DNA of 31,060 nucleotides from a virus (IMGVR_UViG_3300037537_000287:1-31060), one strand, 5' to 3'. Numbered from the stretch's first letter, positions 18,780 to 26,115 are shown. Made by a program: numbers and translations. Notes: generated by a model not told the origin, from the sequence alone.

Positions 18780-19739
18780 TTATTCGTTTTTAAATAATGA
18801 ATAGTGTCCATCGAGAGCAATCTTAGAAATCGCATCAAAATCATCCGCAATAGGGATGGGTGTGTCACGAGAACCCTTAGTCGTCTTGGTTACTTCGGGT
18901 TGTTTCTTCAAACGATTCGCCTCTTCGACTTGTTTTACTGCCTGAGATAAAACCGATTCATCGTTAGCGGTAGCTGAAGCAAAGACATATGCATCTTCCA
19001 AGTCCAATCCCTTGTCCAATGCAGTATGCAGAACGCTATTTAAAGCAGAGTCATTATTACCAAGTTCGGGATGCTTTACAACTAATTCCTGTACATCACT
19101 TTCAACTTGATTTCGTGCCTCCATCTGCAAGAGTCTTGTTTCCAATTGTTCCACCCGGTCGGTAGATTCTGAGTCGGGTGTCACTTCTTCCGCAATAACA
19201 TCTTCGGTTTGTGACAGTTCACCGTAGTTGCTGAGTTGTTTAAACAGTTCATGGTCTTCACCGAGATACTCCTTCATGTCTCCATCAATCACGGAATTTA
19301 GAGATTCAACAATCTTGTCAAAACTCTTACGTTCCTGAGCAACGTCCTGAGACTTTTGGGTATTCGACCTTTGCCAATCATTTCTGTTATTTAACGACTC
19401 AACCGCTTGGGCTAATTCATCAGCATCGTATTCTTGCCCATCTAACTCGAAAACATATTCGTCTTCTTCCGATTCTGTTTGAACTTCTGTGGTTGGTGAC
19501 TCTTGTTCCGGCTGAGTAGTTTGCTCGGGTTCTGCTTGTTCCTGAGATTCTATTTCAGCAGTAGCTGTGTCTTGGCTATCAACTTGTACGGGAGCAGACT
19601 CTTCGGTCGTAGTGCTTGAAGACATTGATGAAGTATCATCTTCATCGGATGAATCAAACAGATGACCTGCTTGGTCGCTCGTTAATGATATACCGTACTC
19701 GTTGTCAGACGGGTCAATTATTAATTTTTCACTTGACAT
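18780..19739 (-). CDS. Capsid assembly scaffold protein
   Basis: The frame encodes 319 residues, very acidic and Gln/Ser/Thr/Glu-rich in residues 25-100. A helical, charged middle carries the heptad-like VEQLETRLLQMEARNQVE near residue 195. AGGAG lies upstream of ATG 19739. Position between portal and capsid, strong acidity and predicted coiled coil are hallmarks of podophage scaffolds (family knowledge). It should assemble with capsid subunits inside the prohead and leave before packaging. One GTTTAAAC (19238) is read as L-F-K-Q. Confidence 0.8.
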   Translation of the reverse strand: MSSEKLIIDPSDNEYGISLTSDQAGHLFDSSDEDDTSSMSSSTTTEESAPVQVDSQDTATAEIESQEQAEPEQTTQPEQESPTTEVQTESEEDEYVFELDGQEYDADELAQAVESLNNRNDWQRSNTQKSQDVAQERKSFDKIVESLNSVIDGDMKEYLGEDHELFKQLSNYGELSQTEDVIAEEVTPDSESTDRVEQLETRLLQMEARNQVESDVQELVVKHPELGNNDSALNSVLHTALDKGLDLEDAYVFASATANDESVLSQAVKQVEEANRLKKQPEVTKTTKGSRDTPIPIADDFDAISKIALDGHYSLFKNE

Positions 19740-19778
19740 ATATACTCCTAATTTCGTTTAATTTCCTGTTTAGTCATT

Positions 19779-21626
19779 TTAGTTTTTTAGTAAATCCTGT
19801 GCCTCTGCAATAAGTTCAGGGTTCTTTTTTAAATTAGCCATCATTTCATCCTTATTACGACCAAACTTTGCCGTTATATCAGGAGCCTGTTGACTCATTT
19901 CCTGAGCCATCTTCTCCATTTGCGCCTCTTGTTCAGCTTTCTGTTCTGCCATGCGCTTAATTAAGGATTCCTTTTGTGGCATATTTAAATTTTGAATAAT
20001 ATATTCAGGGTCAGTAATTATCCCCATCTGTGCTAACTGCATAATCTTGTTTTCTTGGAACTGCCTATTCTCAGGCAAAGTTGAACCTAATCGAGTGCGA
20101 ACCATAATGTCCTTATTTTTAAACAGTAAGCCCATCACTTCACGATATTCCATCTTACCCGTACTATGCTGAAATGGAATATTAATCCACTTTGTTCCAA
20201 GCTGTTTAAACATAGTCAGCCATAACTGTCCTAAGTTCTGTAGAGCCATTTCTACGCTCCGAGCCTTATAGTCAATCTTAGAACTACTTGCCTTTTGATA
20301 AATCTGTGCCTGTATACCACTCGTTACATTCGTATCTGCCTTACCTTGCGTAGCCTTATTAACCCCTGACACGGTTTCAAACATATCTAATAATAGATTG
20401 TATAGGTTAAAAACATAACTCGGCATACTTGCAGGGGATTGCATAGTGACCTGTCCTGCTCCACGCTTACGAATGATTTGCCCCGGTTTATTATGTATTT
20501 GGTCTTGAACATCTGCTGTTTGGTCAACGACCCACATAGGATTAGCCATAAGGTGTACGTTGTCCATTACCTGTGATGCTATCCTATCCATAGCAAGGTT
20601 TAAATGCTTTAACCGTTTCGGTTCAGGTCTACCCCAAAACTGATGAGCGGAACCCATGTTTTTCATGTGTATAAAAGGGAATGGGTGTGAAATATGATTA
20701 CTTTGCGTGAAAAACGGGTACTTTGACTCGCCATCAAACAATAACACATTTCCTGCTATACAAACCTTCCTAACTCCTTCAATATCTTTTTTATTATCTT
20801 CATCTTCGGGGGCTCCATCTTCGGCACTCGCCATATGATTCTTGGAATTGTCCCTGATATAGCACTCAATAAATAGAACCGACTCTTCTTGGTCTGCATA
20901 AGCCTGAGATTTTGCTTTATAAAGATTTGTTTGACCTGCTGAATTCTCAATAGCAATAGGGTGGTCACTACTCGTTTGTCCCTGTGTTTTGTGGGCACGG
21001 TATTCAGCTAAATCATTATCGCTCCTGACAAATTGACCTTCATCAGGGTACATCCTACGAACTTCATACAAAGGCATAGGAGATGCGTAAATAACCCACT
21101 CAGCGTTTTCTAATTTGGTCGCACTTGGGTTAACAAAGAAAGTAAACGGGTCAACAACGTCACAATCAGGAAGGTCATCGTATTGGTTATATGTAACCTT
21201 TAATAAACCTGTCCCGTAGACTAAGTAGTCTAACAGCAGTTCTGATATCAGATTCTGCATATCCCGTAATTGCCAAAACTCATCCATTACAGCCTGTAGG
21301 GTTTCTGACATTGCGTAATCTACCGGGTCATTACCTACCGCCATTACATCAAGTTTAGGTGGTTGGGAATTCAAAATCGGAATCATTGTATCAATTGAAG
21401 ACCCGATTAAATCTATAGTCAGCTTATTGCGGAATTCGGGCATATTCACGTTCTCCCAATGATGACCGTGGTATAAAGCCTCTGCCTCACGCCATTCCTG
21501 TACCACAGCCTCTCTCGAATCGTGAGACAATTGGAACATCCCCATTACCTTAGCAATAACCTGTTCATCTTGTTTAGATGGTAGATACTCGCCCTTTGGG
21601 GATTGCCCCATATATTTTGTAGCCAT
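19779..21626 (-). CDS. Portal protein (P22-type)
   Basis: The frame encodes 615 residues. The start overlaps the stop of the 80-residue gene (TAATG). Characteristic segments: EWREAEALYHGHHWE near residue 45, FRNKLTIDLIGSSIDTMI, LVYGTGLLKVTYNQYDD near 150, VDPFTFFVNPSATKLENAEW near 175, and PFPFIHMKNMGSAHQFWGRP near 330, all typical of P22-like portals. The C-terminus is a long Gln/Glu/Met-rich helix (KRMAEQKAEQEAQMEKMAQE), like the P22 portal barrel. It forms the dodecameric DNA channel at one capsid vertex and docks the terminase (family knowledge). Its place between terminase and scaffold supports the call. Confidence 0.9.
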   Translation of the reverse strand: MATKYMGQSPKGEYLPSKQDEQVIAKVMGMFQLSHDSREAVVQEWREAEALYHGHHWENVNMPEFRNKLTIDLIGSSIDTMIPILNSQPPKLDVMAVGNDPVDYAMSETLQAVMDEFWQLRDMQNLISELLLDYLVYGTGLLKVTYNQYDDLPDCDVVDPFTFFVNPSATKLENAEWVIYASPMPLYEVRRMYPDEGQFVRSDNDLAEYRAHKTQGQTSSDHPIAIENSAGQTNLYKAKSQAYADQEESVLFIECYIRDNSKNHMASAEDGAPEDEDNKKDIEGVRKVCIAGNVLLFDGESKYPFFTQSNHISHPFPFIHMKNMGSAHQFWGRPEPKRLKHLNLAMDRIASQVMDNVHLMANPMWVVDQTADVQDQIHNKPGQIIRKRGAGQVTMQSPASMPSYVFNLYNLLLDMFETVSGVNKATQGKADTNVTSGIQAQIYQKASSSKIDYKARSVEMALQNLGQLWLTMFKQLGTKWINIPFQHSTGKMEYREVMGLLFKNKDIMVRTRLGSTLPENRQFQENKIMQLAQMGIITDPEYIIQNLNMPQKESLIKRMAEQKAEQEAQMEKMAQEMSQQAPDITAKFGRNKDEMMANLKKNPELIAEAQDLLKN

Positions 21627-21868
21627 TAAGCCCTCGCTGAATTTGAACTAACAATAAATTCCATTGCGCTCTCTGAGTCTACTTCAAAGCAGACTCCTAT
21701 CTGAAAACACCTATTCCAAGAATTCTCAAACTCTCTTGAAGTATATTCACTCTTTTCACTCATTTGAATAATGAGGTCATCCCGTTCTTCGGCATCAGCA
21801 TCAGACAAAGTGATATCAGTAATCCACTTGCCATTAGTGTTTAAACGTTGTCTAACAGAATATTTCAA
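21626..21868 (-). CDS. Hypothetical small protein between terminase and portal
   Basis: The frame encodes 80 residues, overlapping the end of the terminase gene by 4 nt and the portal start by 1 nt, so it is tightly coupled to both. It is acidic and mixed alpha/beta (DADAEERDDLIIQMSEKSEY, then CFQIGVCFEVDSESAMEFIV). No known motif is visible. GTTTAAAC at 21839 is read as R-L-N. A packaging or portal accessory role is suggested only by position. Confidence 0.65.
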   Translation of the reverse strand: MKYSVRQRLNTNGKWITDITLSDADAEERDDLIIQMSEKSEYTSREFENSWNRCFQIGVCFEVDSESAMEFIVSSNSARA

Positions 21869-23241
21869 CTCTGACCTACAGCGGTATATGTATCATTGCC
21901 GTTCAACATCTTATCAATCTCCTTCTCCATCCATGACTTTTCCACGACATAATGCGGTTTCCCGATATGCATCAAACCGTACCTTAAACTATCTAATGCG
22001 TGGTCTGCGCCATGAGTATCCAAGTCCTCTACTTTAGACTTACTATAAATAGCGGTCGTGAATTCCTTAATTAAGTTTTCACAGTTATTAAAGATTTTAA
22101 TATCTGCCCCCTTCTCATCCTTATCTTTTTCTTTAAGGTATTCCCGTATCAAGTTCCACCCACTCATCCTGTCATTATTAGCCCGTATGGTAGCAACACC
22201 GCCAAATAACATGATATCTGCTATGGACATATTAGAAGGGGCGACCGTATCGCTCCTGTTTGTATTCTGTGGATTTCTAATGGATGTGGAAGGGTCAATA
22301 ATAGTAGCCATATATTCTTCATCACCTGATAATTCTTTAATCTCTTTTATATGATATGCCAACTCTTTCCCTGCCTGATAATGCTCACGGTACACAAAGA
22401 CATTTTGGTCATAATCAACAGCAAACCACAGACAACACATAGGTGCTTTATACCCATAATCTATACATCTATATTTATACCAACCCTGTGGAATCTCTTG
22501 GGGTTCTATTACATGAAGGGAGCGTTTAAACGTACTGAAGAACTGACCTTGGAATACATCCCAATCACCGTCTAACCACATACGTCTTAATTCATCAGGC
22601 AAACTTTCTAACTGCTTTACATAATCGGGGTCAGCCTCTATAAGCGTTGGATTGTCATATATTTTAGCAGGGATAAACACCTGATTTCTACCGCCCTTAC
22701 CTTTAATAACTTCATTAGGATTAACAACAAACCTGTCCTTAACCCATTGGTGACCTTGTCCACCGGGATTTGTAGTTAGAAATATACGGGGTTTCAACTC
22801 TTTATGCGGAGACCTAACTGCGGATGCCACCCTTTCAAACTGCAATTCTTCAGGTATCAGGGTGACTTCCTCGATAAGAAGTTTGTGATATTGGTGACCA
22901 AGATACTTCTCAAATGCTGAATCTTCTGATAAGTGCCCGGTGCGAATCTTTGCACCGTTTGAGAAACGGAACTCAGTAGGATTACCAACGGCACTAACAT
23001 CAAGAAACCTGTAAAAATATTTAGCCCTATCAATCCAATCCCGAAGGTCATCATAATTACGTCTAAGCACAAGTGCACGATACTGACTATGATGAAGGTA
23101 TTCGGGGTCAACAAGCCACGCCAACCCTGCCTCTGTTTTACCGCCACCCCTTGCACCTCCGTATAATACTATATGAGCATCGACAGCCAAAGCAAATGTT
23201 TGCTGTCCTTTGTGGGGTCTCCATATGATATTTTCCTTCAT
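21865..23241 (-). CDS. terL: Terminase large subunit
   Basis: The frame encodes 458 residues. The ATPase domain shows a Walker A GGARGGGKT at residues 28-36, Walker B LLIEE at 121-125 and the coupling motif TTNPGG at 156-161. The C-terminal nuclease shows the expected acidic positions: CIDYGY near 255, IIDPSTS near 313 and HGADHALDSLRYG near 420 (RNase H-like fold). It packages DNA through the portal and cuts the concatemer (family knowledge). It begins immediately after the stop of the small membrane protein gene. The length is normal for the family. Confidence 0.95.
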   Translation of the reverse strand: MKENIIWRPHKGQQTFALAVDAHIVLYGGARGGGKTEAGLAWLVDPEYLHHSQYRALVLRRNYDDLRDWIDRAKYFYRFLDVSAVGNPTEFRFSNGAKIRTGHLSEDSAFEKYLGHQYHKLLIEEVTLIPEELQFERVASAVRSPHKELKPRIFLTTNPGGQGHQWVKDRFVVNPNEVIKGKGGRNQVFIPAKIYDNPTLIEADPDYVKQLESLPDELRRMWLDGDWDVFQGQFFSTFKRSLHVIEPQEIPQGWYKYRCIDYGYKAPMCCLWFAVDYDQNVFVYREHYQAGKELAYHIKEIKELSGDEEYMATIIDPSTSIRNPQNTNRSDTVAPSNMSIADIMLFGGVATIRANNDRMSGWNLIREYLKEKDKDEKGADIKIFNNCENLIKEFTTAIYSKSKVEDLDTHGADHALDSLRYGLMHIGKPHYVVEKSWMEKEIDKMLNGNDTYTAVGQS

Positions 23242-23433
23242 TTATTTTTTTAAGATTCTAAAAAATCTTACATAAATCCAAAGACAGAAACCCATAAAAA
23301 CTAAACATACTACAAGATAATCTAAAACAGGATTATCATCTCCCGTATCTACAGAACCGATAGGGGTGTGGATGCTTATTTTATTGATTTTTGGTGGAGC
23401 ATCATCAACCTTAAATATTAAGCTATCCTGCAT
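23242..23433 (-). CDS. Small single-pass membrane protein (possible holin-type)
   Basis: The frame encodes 63 residues. A polar N-terminal 37 residues is followed by one hydrophobic helix (LDYLVVCLVFMGFCLWIYV, about 38-56) and a basic tail RFFRILKK, giving an N-out, C-in type topology. The gene abuts terL with no gap. Small membrane proteins next to podophage terminase genes are often holins or pinholins, but one helix and no neighbouring endolysin in the window leave this open. No clear Shine-Dalgarno is visible; translation may be coupled to an overlapping upstream frame. Confidence 0.6.
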   Translation of the reverse strand: MQDSLIFKVDDAPPKINKISIHTPIGSVDTGDDNPVLDYLVVCLVFMGFCLWIYVRFFRILKK

Positions 23434-23624
23434 TTTTGATATTTTTTATACAGCCCAACTGCATTTCGGAAAGACGAACAAGAAATACATAGGTATATAC
23501 CACGGGTATACCCCAAGAAGTGCTTACGTTCTCTTTCCGGGGTTGGGGGGTCTCTAAAAAAGTTAGCACAAAAAGTCTGCCTCATTAACAAAGTAGAGCA
23601 TGACATGTGTACGGGCGTAGGCAT
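23418..23624 (-). CDS. Candidate small Cys-containing protein
   Basis: An open frame of 68 residues ends inside the start of the membrane protein gene. It contains RDPPTPERERKHFLGYTRG, then C-x2-C (LCISC) and a final KKYQKCRIA, which could bind zinc. The first ATG has AAGGAG but 16 nt away. An internal ATG at 23585 (55 residues) has no Shine-Dalgarno. A competing frame overlaps its 5' part (23563-23688). I cannot decide which frame is translated, and it may be neither. Confidence 0.3.
   Translation of the reverse strand: MPTPVHMSCSTLLMRQTFCANFFRDPPTPERERKHFLGYTRGIYLCISCSSFRNAVGLYKKYQKCRIA
23492..23513. promoter_or_regulatory. Pair of adjacent 10-bp palindromes
   Basis: GGTATATACC (23492-23501) and GGGTATACCC (23504-23513) are both perfect palindromes with centres 12 bp apart, about one helical turn. 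They share the core G-G-T-A-T-A...T-A-C-C. They lie upstream of the membrane protein and terL genes. This looks like a tandem operator, but no partner is identified, and the stretch may also be coding in a leftward frame. Confidence 0.4.
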
Positions 23625-23688
23625 CCACGGATGGGGGTCGCTCCTTATCTTTTTTCCGCACCTGTGCCGATTCGTTTAAACGTCTCAC
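23563..23688 (-). CDS. Candidate 41-residue protein from GTG
   Basis: The frame runs from GTG 23688 and reads RRLNESAQVRKKDKERPPSV, then DAYARTHVMLYFVNEADF. Amino-acid use looks protein-like, and the GTTTAAAC site at 23674 is read as R-L-N as in genuine genes here. There is no good Shine-Dalgarno, and it overlaps another candidate frame, so support is weak. Confidence 0.25.
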   Translation of the reverse strand: MRRLNESAQVRKKDKERPPSVDAYARTHVMLYFVNEADFLC

Positions 23689-23719
23689 TACGTCACTCAG
23701 CCCCCGTCAATACAGTACT

Positions 23720-23741
23720 ATTATACATAATACATATTATA
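23720..23741 (-). promoter_or_regulatory. Possible leftward promoter -10 boxes
   Basis: In the leftward direction two perfect TATAAT boxes occur (complement of 23736-23741 and of 23720-23725) in an AT-rich stretch downstream of the terS-like gene. GTATAATATGT around the first is repeated on the plus strand at 24492-24502. No good -35 hexamer is visible, so this is only a candidate promoter for terL and the downstream late genes. Confidence 0.3.
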
Positions 23742-23769
23742 CGCAATGATTATGTCGGGGTACTGAGCC

Positions 23770-23783
23770 CCTATATATATAGG
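23770..23783. repeat. 14-bp palindrome after terS-like gene
   Basis: CCTATATATATAGG is a perfect palindrome lying 2 nt beyond the stop of the small terminase-like gene. A related 13-bp form (CCTATAATATAGG) is at 24530-24542 on the other side of the divergent region. It might be an operator or a weak hairpin. A 22-residue leftward frame starting in the ATGA of the terS-like stop would run through it. Confidence 0.4.
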
Positions 23784-23785
23784 TG

Positions 23786-24118
23786 TCATGCATCAGCCCT
23801 TGGCTCCTTAACTATAATGTCAGCCTCTCCCCTACCCTGCTCAGTATCTATGTGTACTAATTTCTCAGGGAGTACAATCACACCTGTTCTGAGACCATCT
23901 CCTTCTATCTTCAACTCGGATGCTTTCAACTGCGGTGCTATCCTGTCCATCAATATTGACATGGCTCTCATCTGATTCTTGTGCAGGTCATCCAACGCTA
24001 TGTCGAACACCTTTTGCACTAAGTCCAACGTTTTCGGGTGGTTACGAATCATCTCACCGAATTTAGATGCGTTCTTGCCTGTTGGATTACCCGACTTGCC
24101 CTGTTTAAACGTTGCCAT
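23786..24118 (-). CDS. Probable small terminase subunit (DUF5681-like)
   Basis: The frame encodes 110 residues. The N-terminus FKQGKSGNPTG (4-14) is the hallmark of DUF5681-type phage proteins, which often sit at the small terminase position. A helical middle (about 20-75) and the C-terminal GLRTGVIVLPEK segment also match these. It is the first gene of the leftward late operon, two short candidate frames upstream of terL. It should recognise phage DNA for packaging (inferred from position and family). AGGGA lies about 9 nt upstream of ATG 24118. GTTTAAAC at 24103 is read as F-K near the very start. Confidence 0.7.
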   Translation of the reverse strand: MATFKQGKSGNPTGKNASKFGEMIRNHPKTLDLVQKVFDIALDDLHKNQMRAMSILMDRIAPQLKASELKIEGDGLRTGVIVLPEKLVHIDTEQGRGEADIIVKEPRADA

Positions 24119-24146
24119 AATAAAAAATCCCTGCCCTTACTCTGCT

Positions 24147-24345
24147 CTCGAGCGGTTAATTGGAGCCCTATTTTAAAATCATTTCACCGCTCATCCCCTT
24201 TTTATTTCTCGAGAGTAAACACCGTTTAAACGTTAAACCCCTTGTTTAACTCGATATACTTGTTTATACTCTCATCCCTCAACGGAACACGGGGGACGCT
24301 TTTTGACATTCAAACCGGGTTTTCGAAACCTAATCTCTCTCGAGA
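24147..24345. promoter_or_regulatory. Three CTCGAG-cored palindromic sites
   Basis: CTCGAG occurs at 24147-24152, 24208-24213 and 24339-24344. Two copies extend to TCTCGAGA. They bracket the candidate promoter at 24242-24270 and the start region of the late operon, an arrangement expected for operators of a phage repressor or activator. Confidence 0.4.
24242..24270 (+). promoter_or_regulatory. Candidate rightward sigma70-like promoter
   Basis: TTGTTT (24242-24247), a 17-nt spacer and TATACT (24265-24270) give a good -10 and a half-matching -35 for the rightward operon. Transcription would begin near 24277. A GTTTAAAC site ends 11 bp upstream of the -35, and TCTCGAGA sites flank it. Confidence 0.45.
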
Positions 24346-24510
24346 ATAACTACCTCTTCCAAGGGCGCAAGGCAAGAGTTCGAAACCCACCCCGATGATG
24401 GGCGGTTCTCAGGTAAAGGACAATCGACAGACACAAAATTCAAGATTGACTCCGCAGGTGACCATCGGGTAGAAGTCCCACAAGATACGCAGTATAATAT
24501 GTGGTCTGCT

Positions 24511-24537
24511 GTGACATCAAATTATGGCTCCTATAAT
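24511..24537 (+). promoter_or_regulatory. Second candidate rightward promoter
   Basis: GTGACA (24511-24516) matches TTGACA at five positions, and a perfect TATAAT is at 24532-24537, but the 15-nt spacer is short. The -10 lies within CCTATAATATAGG. Another TATAAT at 24493-24498 lacks a -35. The start would be about 100 nt before the first tRNA-like module. Confidence 0.3.
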
Positions 24538-24641
24538 ATAGGGGCTTAGGGAGGTTGGTGGATTTGGTGATGCAGAATGTGGCTCAGGTCGTAAGACGTG
24601 ACGAGTAAGGGACTTTATCCTTAAAATTTGTATGTGTTTAT

Positions 24642-24726
24642 GGGGTAGTCAGGAGATGAATTCTGAATGCAAGTTTCCAATTTATTGTGACAGCATAAGG
24701 TGGCTCGAAACCACTCTACCCCACTA
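24642..24726 (+). ncRNA. tRNA-like structure 1 (full-size, degenerate)
   Basis: A 7-bp acceptor stem GGGGTAG/CTACCCC (24642-24648 with 24716-24722) is followed by a discriminator-like A and CTA. The T-arm has stem GGTGG/CCACT and loop CTCGAAA (24699-24715), abutting the acceptor as in a tRNA. The 50-nt remainder holds a D-arm-like hairpin TCAG/CTGA (24649-24666) and a weak ATGC/GCAT arm with an inner CAA-TTTA-TTG hairpin. No proper anticodon arm is seen, so I do not call a functional tRNA. It sits just before the SprT-like gene as the first of six such modules. Confidence 0.65.
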
Positions 24727-24781
24727 CGACAGTATGTCGTTTAAACAGTACCTTAAAACACACAAAAACAAGGAGTCAGAA
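24726..24781 (+). promoter_or_regulatory. Leader 1: hairpin plus CA-rich ribosome loading site
   Basis: A perfect hairpin ACGACA/TGTCGT with loop GTA (24726-24740) begins in the last base of CTA. GTTTAAAC (24739) starts in its 3' arm. An unpaired AAAACACACAAAAACAAGGAG leads to ATG 24782 (motif cited in two parts: AAAACACACA and AAAACAAGGAG). Same design as leaders 2-6. Confidence 0.7.
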
Positions 24782-25549
24782 ATGACCAAAAAAACAAAAA
24801 CACCTGCTGTTAAGCCGGTCAAAAAAGTGAAGAAAGTCAACCCCTTGAAAACTCAAATTCGTGAGAAGTGGTTAATGACATTCATCAAAGAGGCGCAGAA
24901 GACAATCTTTACACCTGCCGGAATCAAAGTTCCGCTGAAGAAGATTAAAATCACCTGTGGGTTTCCACCCAAGGGTGGCGCACGGTCGGTTGCAATTGGC
25001 GTTTGTTATCCCACTCATAAAGGGATGCCATATAATCAATTGTTTATCTCGCCAAAATTGGGCAAGAAAGACATGCCGGACTTATGCGATACAATCATCC
25101 ACGAAGTTTTACATGCTGTGGACAATTGTGTGCATGGACACAAAAAAGCGTTTGTGGCTATGGCTAAAGCCTGTCATCTCGAAGGCACACCATATAAAGG
25201 TCGCAAGGAATCTTTCAGGGCAACACGCCTCACGAAGAAAGGTAAAGCCATCGTGAACAAAATTGTCAAGAAAATTGGAACCTATCCGCATAAAGAATTC
25301 GTGCCATTTTGGACGAAGGATTCTACCCGGATGATTAAACTCCAATGCACTAACAACCATCCTTTGGAGCCACAGGTAGCACGGATGTCCCGTGCTCAAA
25401 TTTACCGTGGACTTCCAATGTGTGGAGTATGCGCTTTAATGGATGACGATTATGGTAACCCTACCATGAGTCCGATGTTCCCTGTACCAAATGGGAGAAA
25501 CCCTGAGTTCGATGCGGAAGAAATCAAACTACCGTTTGACTTGGATTAA
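24782..25549 (+). CDS. SprT-like zinc metalloprotease
   Basis: The start is ATG 24782 (255 residues) with AAGGAG just upstream; an earlier in-frame ATG at 24632 would run through the tRNA-like module and is rejected. HEVLH at residues 107-111, with further His at 118 and 120, gives the zinc site of the SprT/Spartan family. The N-terminus is very Lys-rich (about 1-22) and may bind DNA. The C-terminal region has CTNNH and CGVC cysteines that resemble the zinc ribbon of SprT proteins. Family members cleave DNA-bound proteins (Spartan), but phage members are uncharacterised. It is the first gene of the rightward operon, so it is probably expressed early; it could remove host proteins from DNA. 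That role is inference. Confidence 0.8.
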   Translation: MTKKTKTPAVKPVKKVKKVNPLKTQIREKWLMTFIKEAQKTIFTPAGIKVPLKKIKITCGFPPKGGARSVAIGVCYPTHKGMPYNQLFISPKLGKKDMPDLCDTIIHEVLHAVDNCVHGHKKAFVAMAKACHLEGTPYKGRKESFRATRLTKKGKAIVNKIVKKIGTYPHKEFVPFWTKDSTRMIKLQCTNNHPLEPQVARMSRAQIYRGLPMCGVCALMDDDYGNPTMSPMFPVPNGRNPEFDAEEIKLPFDLD

Positions 25550-25564
25550 GTAGCACGTCACAAC

Positions 25565-25609
25565 AGCCCTGAATGGTTAATGAGAGTTCGATTCTCTCGC
25601 AGGGCTCTA
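25565..25609 (+). ncRNA. tRNA-like structure 2 (mini, acceptor plus T-arm only)
   Basis: Acceptor-like stem AGCCCTG/CAGGGCT (25565-25571 with 25600-25606), a 10-nt linker, then a T-arm GAGAG/CTCTC with the canonical loop TTCGATT (25582-25598), one unpaired G, and CTA (25607-25609). D and anticodon arms are absent. The structure begins 16 nt after the protease stop and leads directly into leader 2. Confidence 0.75.
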
Positions 25610-25652
25610 CGGCAACTATGCCGTTTAAACACACACACAAAAGGAACACATT
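25609..25652 (+). promoter_or_regulatory. Leader 2: hairpin plus CA-rich ribosome loading site
   Basis: Perfect hairpin ACGGCA/TGCCGT with loop ACTA (25609-25624), GTTTAAAC at 25623, then a CACACACA stretch and AAAAGGAA before ATG 25653. Confidence 0.7.
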
Positions 25653-26012
25653 ATGAGAACACTTCATAATTTTGCCGACAACCGAGTTGGTGCATTAGTA
25701 GGTCTTACAAGACTTGTTGCAGATGAATTTGTAGCAAGAGTAGTTTCATCAGTTAAGGCTCGGAATGACATGGCTCTTCAGGACTATAACTTTGACTATG
25801 TTGCAACTCAGCATATAGTCAACGGTGACCTGAGAATATGTCACAATGACTCGCCCGGTTATAGCATAGAAGAGTACAGTTACTCAGGTGGAGCCGATGC
25901 GCCACCAATACATGGTGAATTGATAACCTTTTACCTGAAGTGCAACTTGGGTACAGACAAGAATGTAACATACTTCCTGTCTTCTTTGGAACACTACTCA
26001 GAAGTTAAGTAG
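25653..26012 (+). CDS. Hypothetical early protein
   Basis: The frame encodes 119 residues, with AAAAGGAA upstream of the ATG. The N-terminal half is helical (LVGLTRLVADEFVARVVSSV). The C-terminal half is mixed (LRICHNDSPGYSIEEYSYSG, LITFYLKCNLG). There is no membrane segment or known motif, and I do not recognise it. It has its own tRNA-like module on each side, suggesting it is released as a single-gene mRNA. Confidence 0.65.
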   Translation: MRTLHNFADNRVGALVGLTRLVADEFVARVVSSVKARNDMALQDYNFDYVATQHIVNGDLRICHNDSPGYSIEEYSYSGGADAPPIHGELITFYLKCNLGTDKNVTYFLSSLEHYSEVK

Positions 26013-26022
26013 GATTAGGTTA

Positions 26023-26070
26023 GCTGTGGACGGTCAAGTTATCCGGGTTCGATTCCCGGGCACAGCACTA
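26023..26070 (+). ncRNA. tRNA-like structure 3 (mini)
   Basis: Stem GCTGTG/CACAGC (26023-26028 with 26061-26066), a 14-nt linker, T-arm CCGGG/CCCGG with loop TTCGATT (26043-26059), extendable by a T-G pair, then A and CTA. The loop and closing sequence are indistinguishable from a bacterial tRNA T-arm, while the D and anticodon arms are missing. It starts 11 nt after the upstream stop. Confidence 0.75.
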
Positions 26071-26115
26071 CGGTCACAAGACCGTTTAAACACACAAACA
26101 AAAAGGTAAAGTAAA
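26070..26115 (+). promoter_or_regulatory. Leader 3: hairpin plus CA-rich ribosome loading site
   Basis: Perfect hairpin ACGGTC/GACCGT with loop ACAA (26070-26085), GTTTAAAC at 26084, then ACACACAAACAAAAAGG and ATG 26116. Confidence 0.7.

Larger units (their letters stand above)
24119..24641. other. Divergent non-coding control region
   Basis: No convincing gene lies here. The region separates the leftward late operon from the rightward operon. It holds one GTTTAAAC (24224), three CTCGAG-cored sites (24147-24152, 24207-24214, 24338-24345; the last two are TCTCGAGA), a 7-bp inverted repeat GAGCGGT/ACCGCTC (24150-24156 and 24186-24192), the palindrome TTTCGAAA (24321-24328), and two candidate rightward promoters. 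About 100-360 nt of structured 5' leader would precede the first tRNA-like module. The longest open frame noticed is a 25-residue one starting at the double ATG near 24393, without support. Confidence 0.65.

Noticed and set aside
23607-23975. Plus-strand frame of 122 codons opposite the terS-like gene
   Set aside because: No ribosome site, and it is antisense to a well supported gene.
24390-24470. 25-codon frame from the double ATG near 24393
   Set aside because: No ribosome site, no overlap with neighbours, and it lies in the candidate 5' leader.
24300-24640. Group I intron, tmRNA or other large structured RNA in the divergent region
   Set aside because: TTCGAAA-like loops and several stems are present, but no conserved core or closing stems could be assembled by eye.
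24642-24726. A functional tRNA gene
   Set aside because: The acceptor and T-arm are good, but no 5-bp anticodon stem with a 7-nt loop can be formed, and CTA stands where CCA would be.
24632-24781. Longer N-terminus for the SprT-like protein from ATG 24632
   Set aside because: It would translate the whole tRNA-like module and has no Shine-Dalgarno, while ATG 24782 has AAGGAG.
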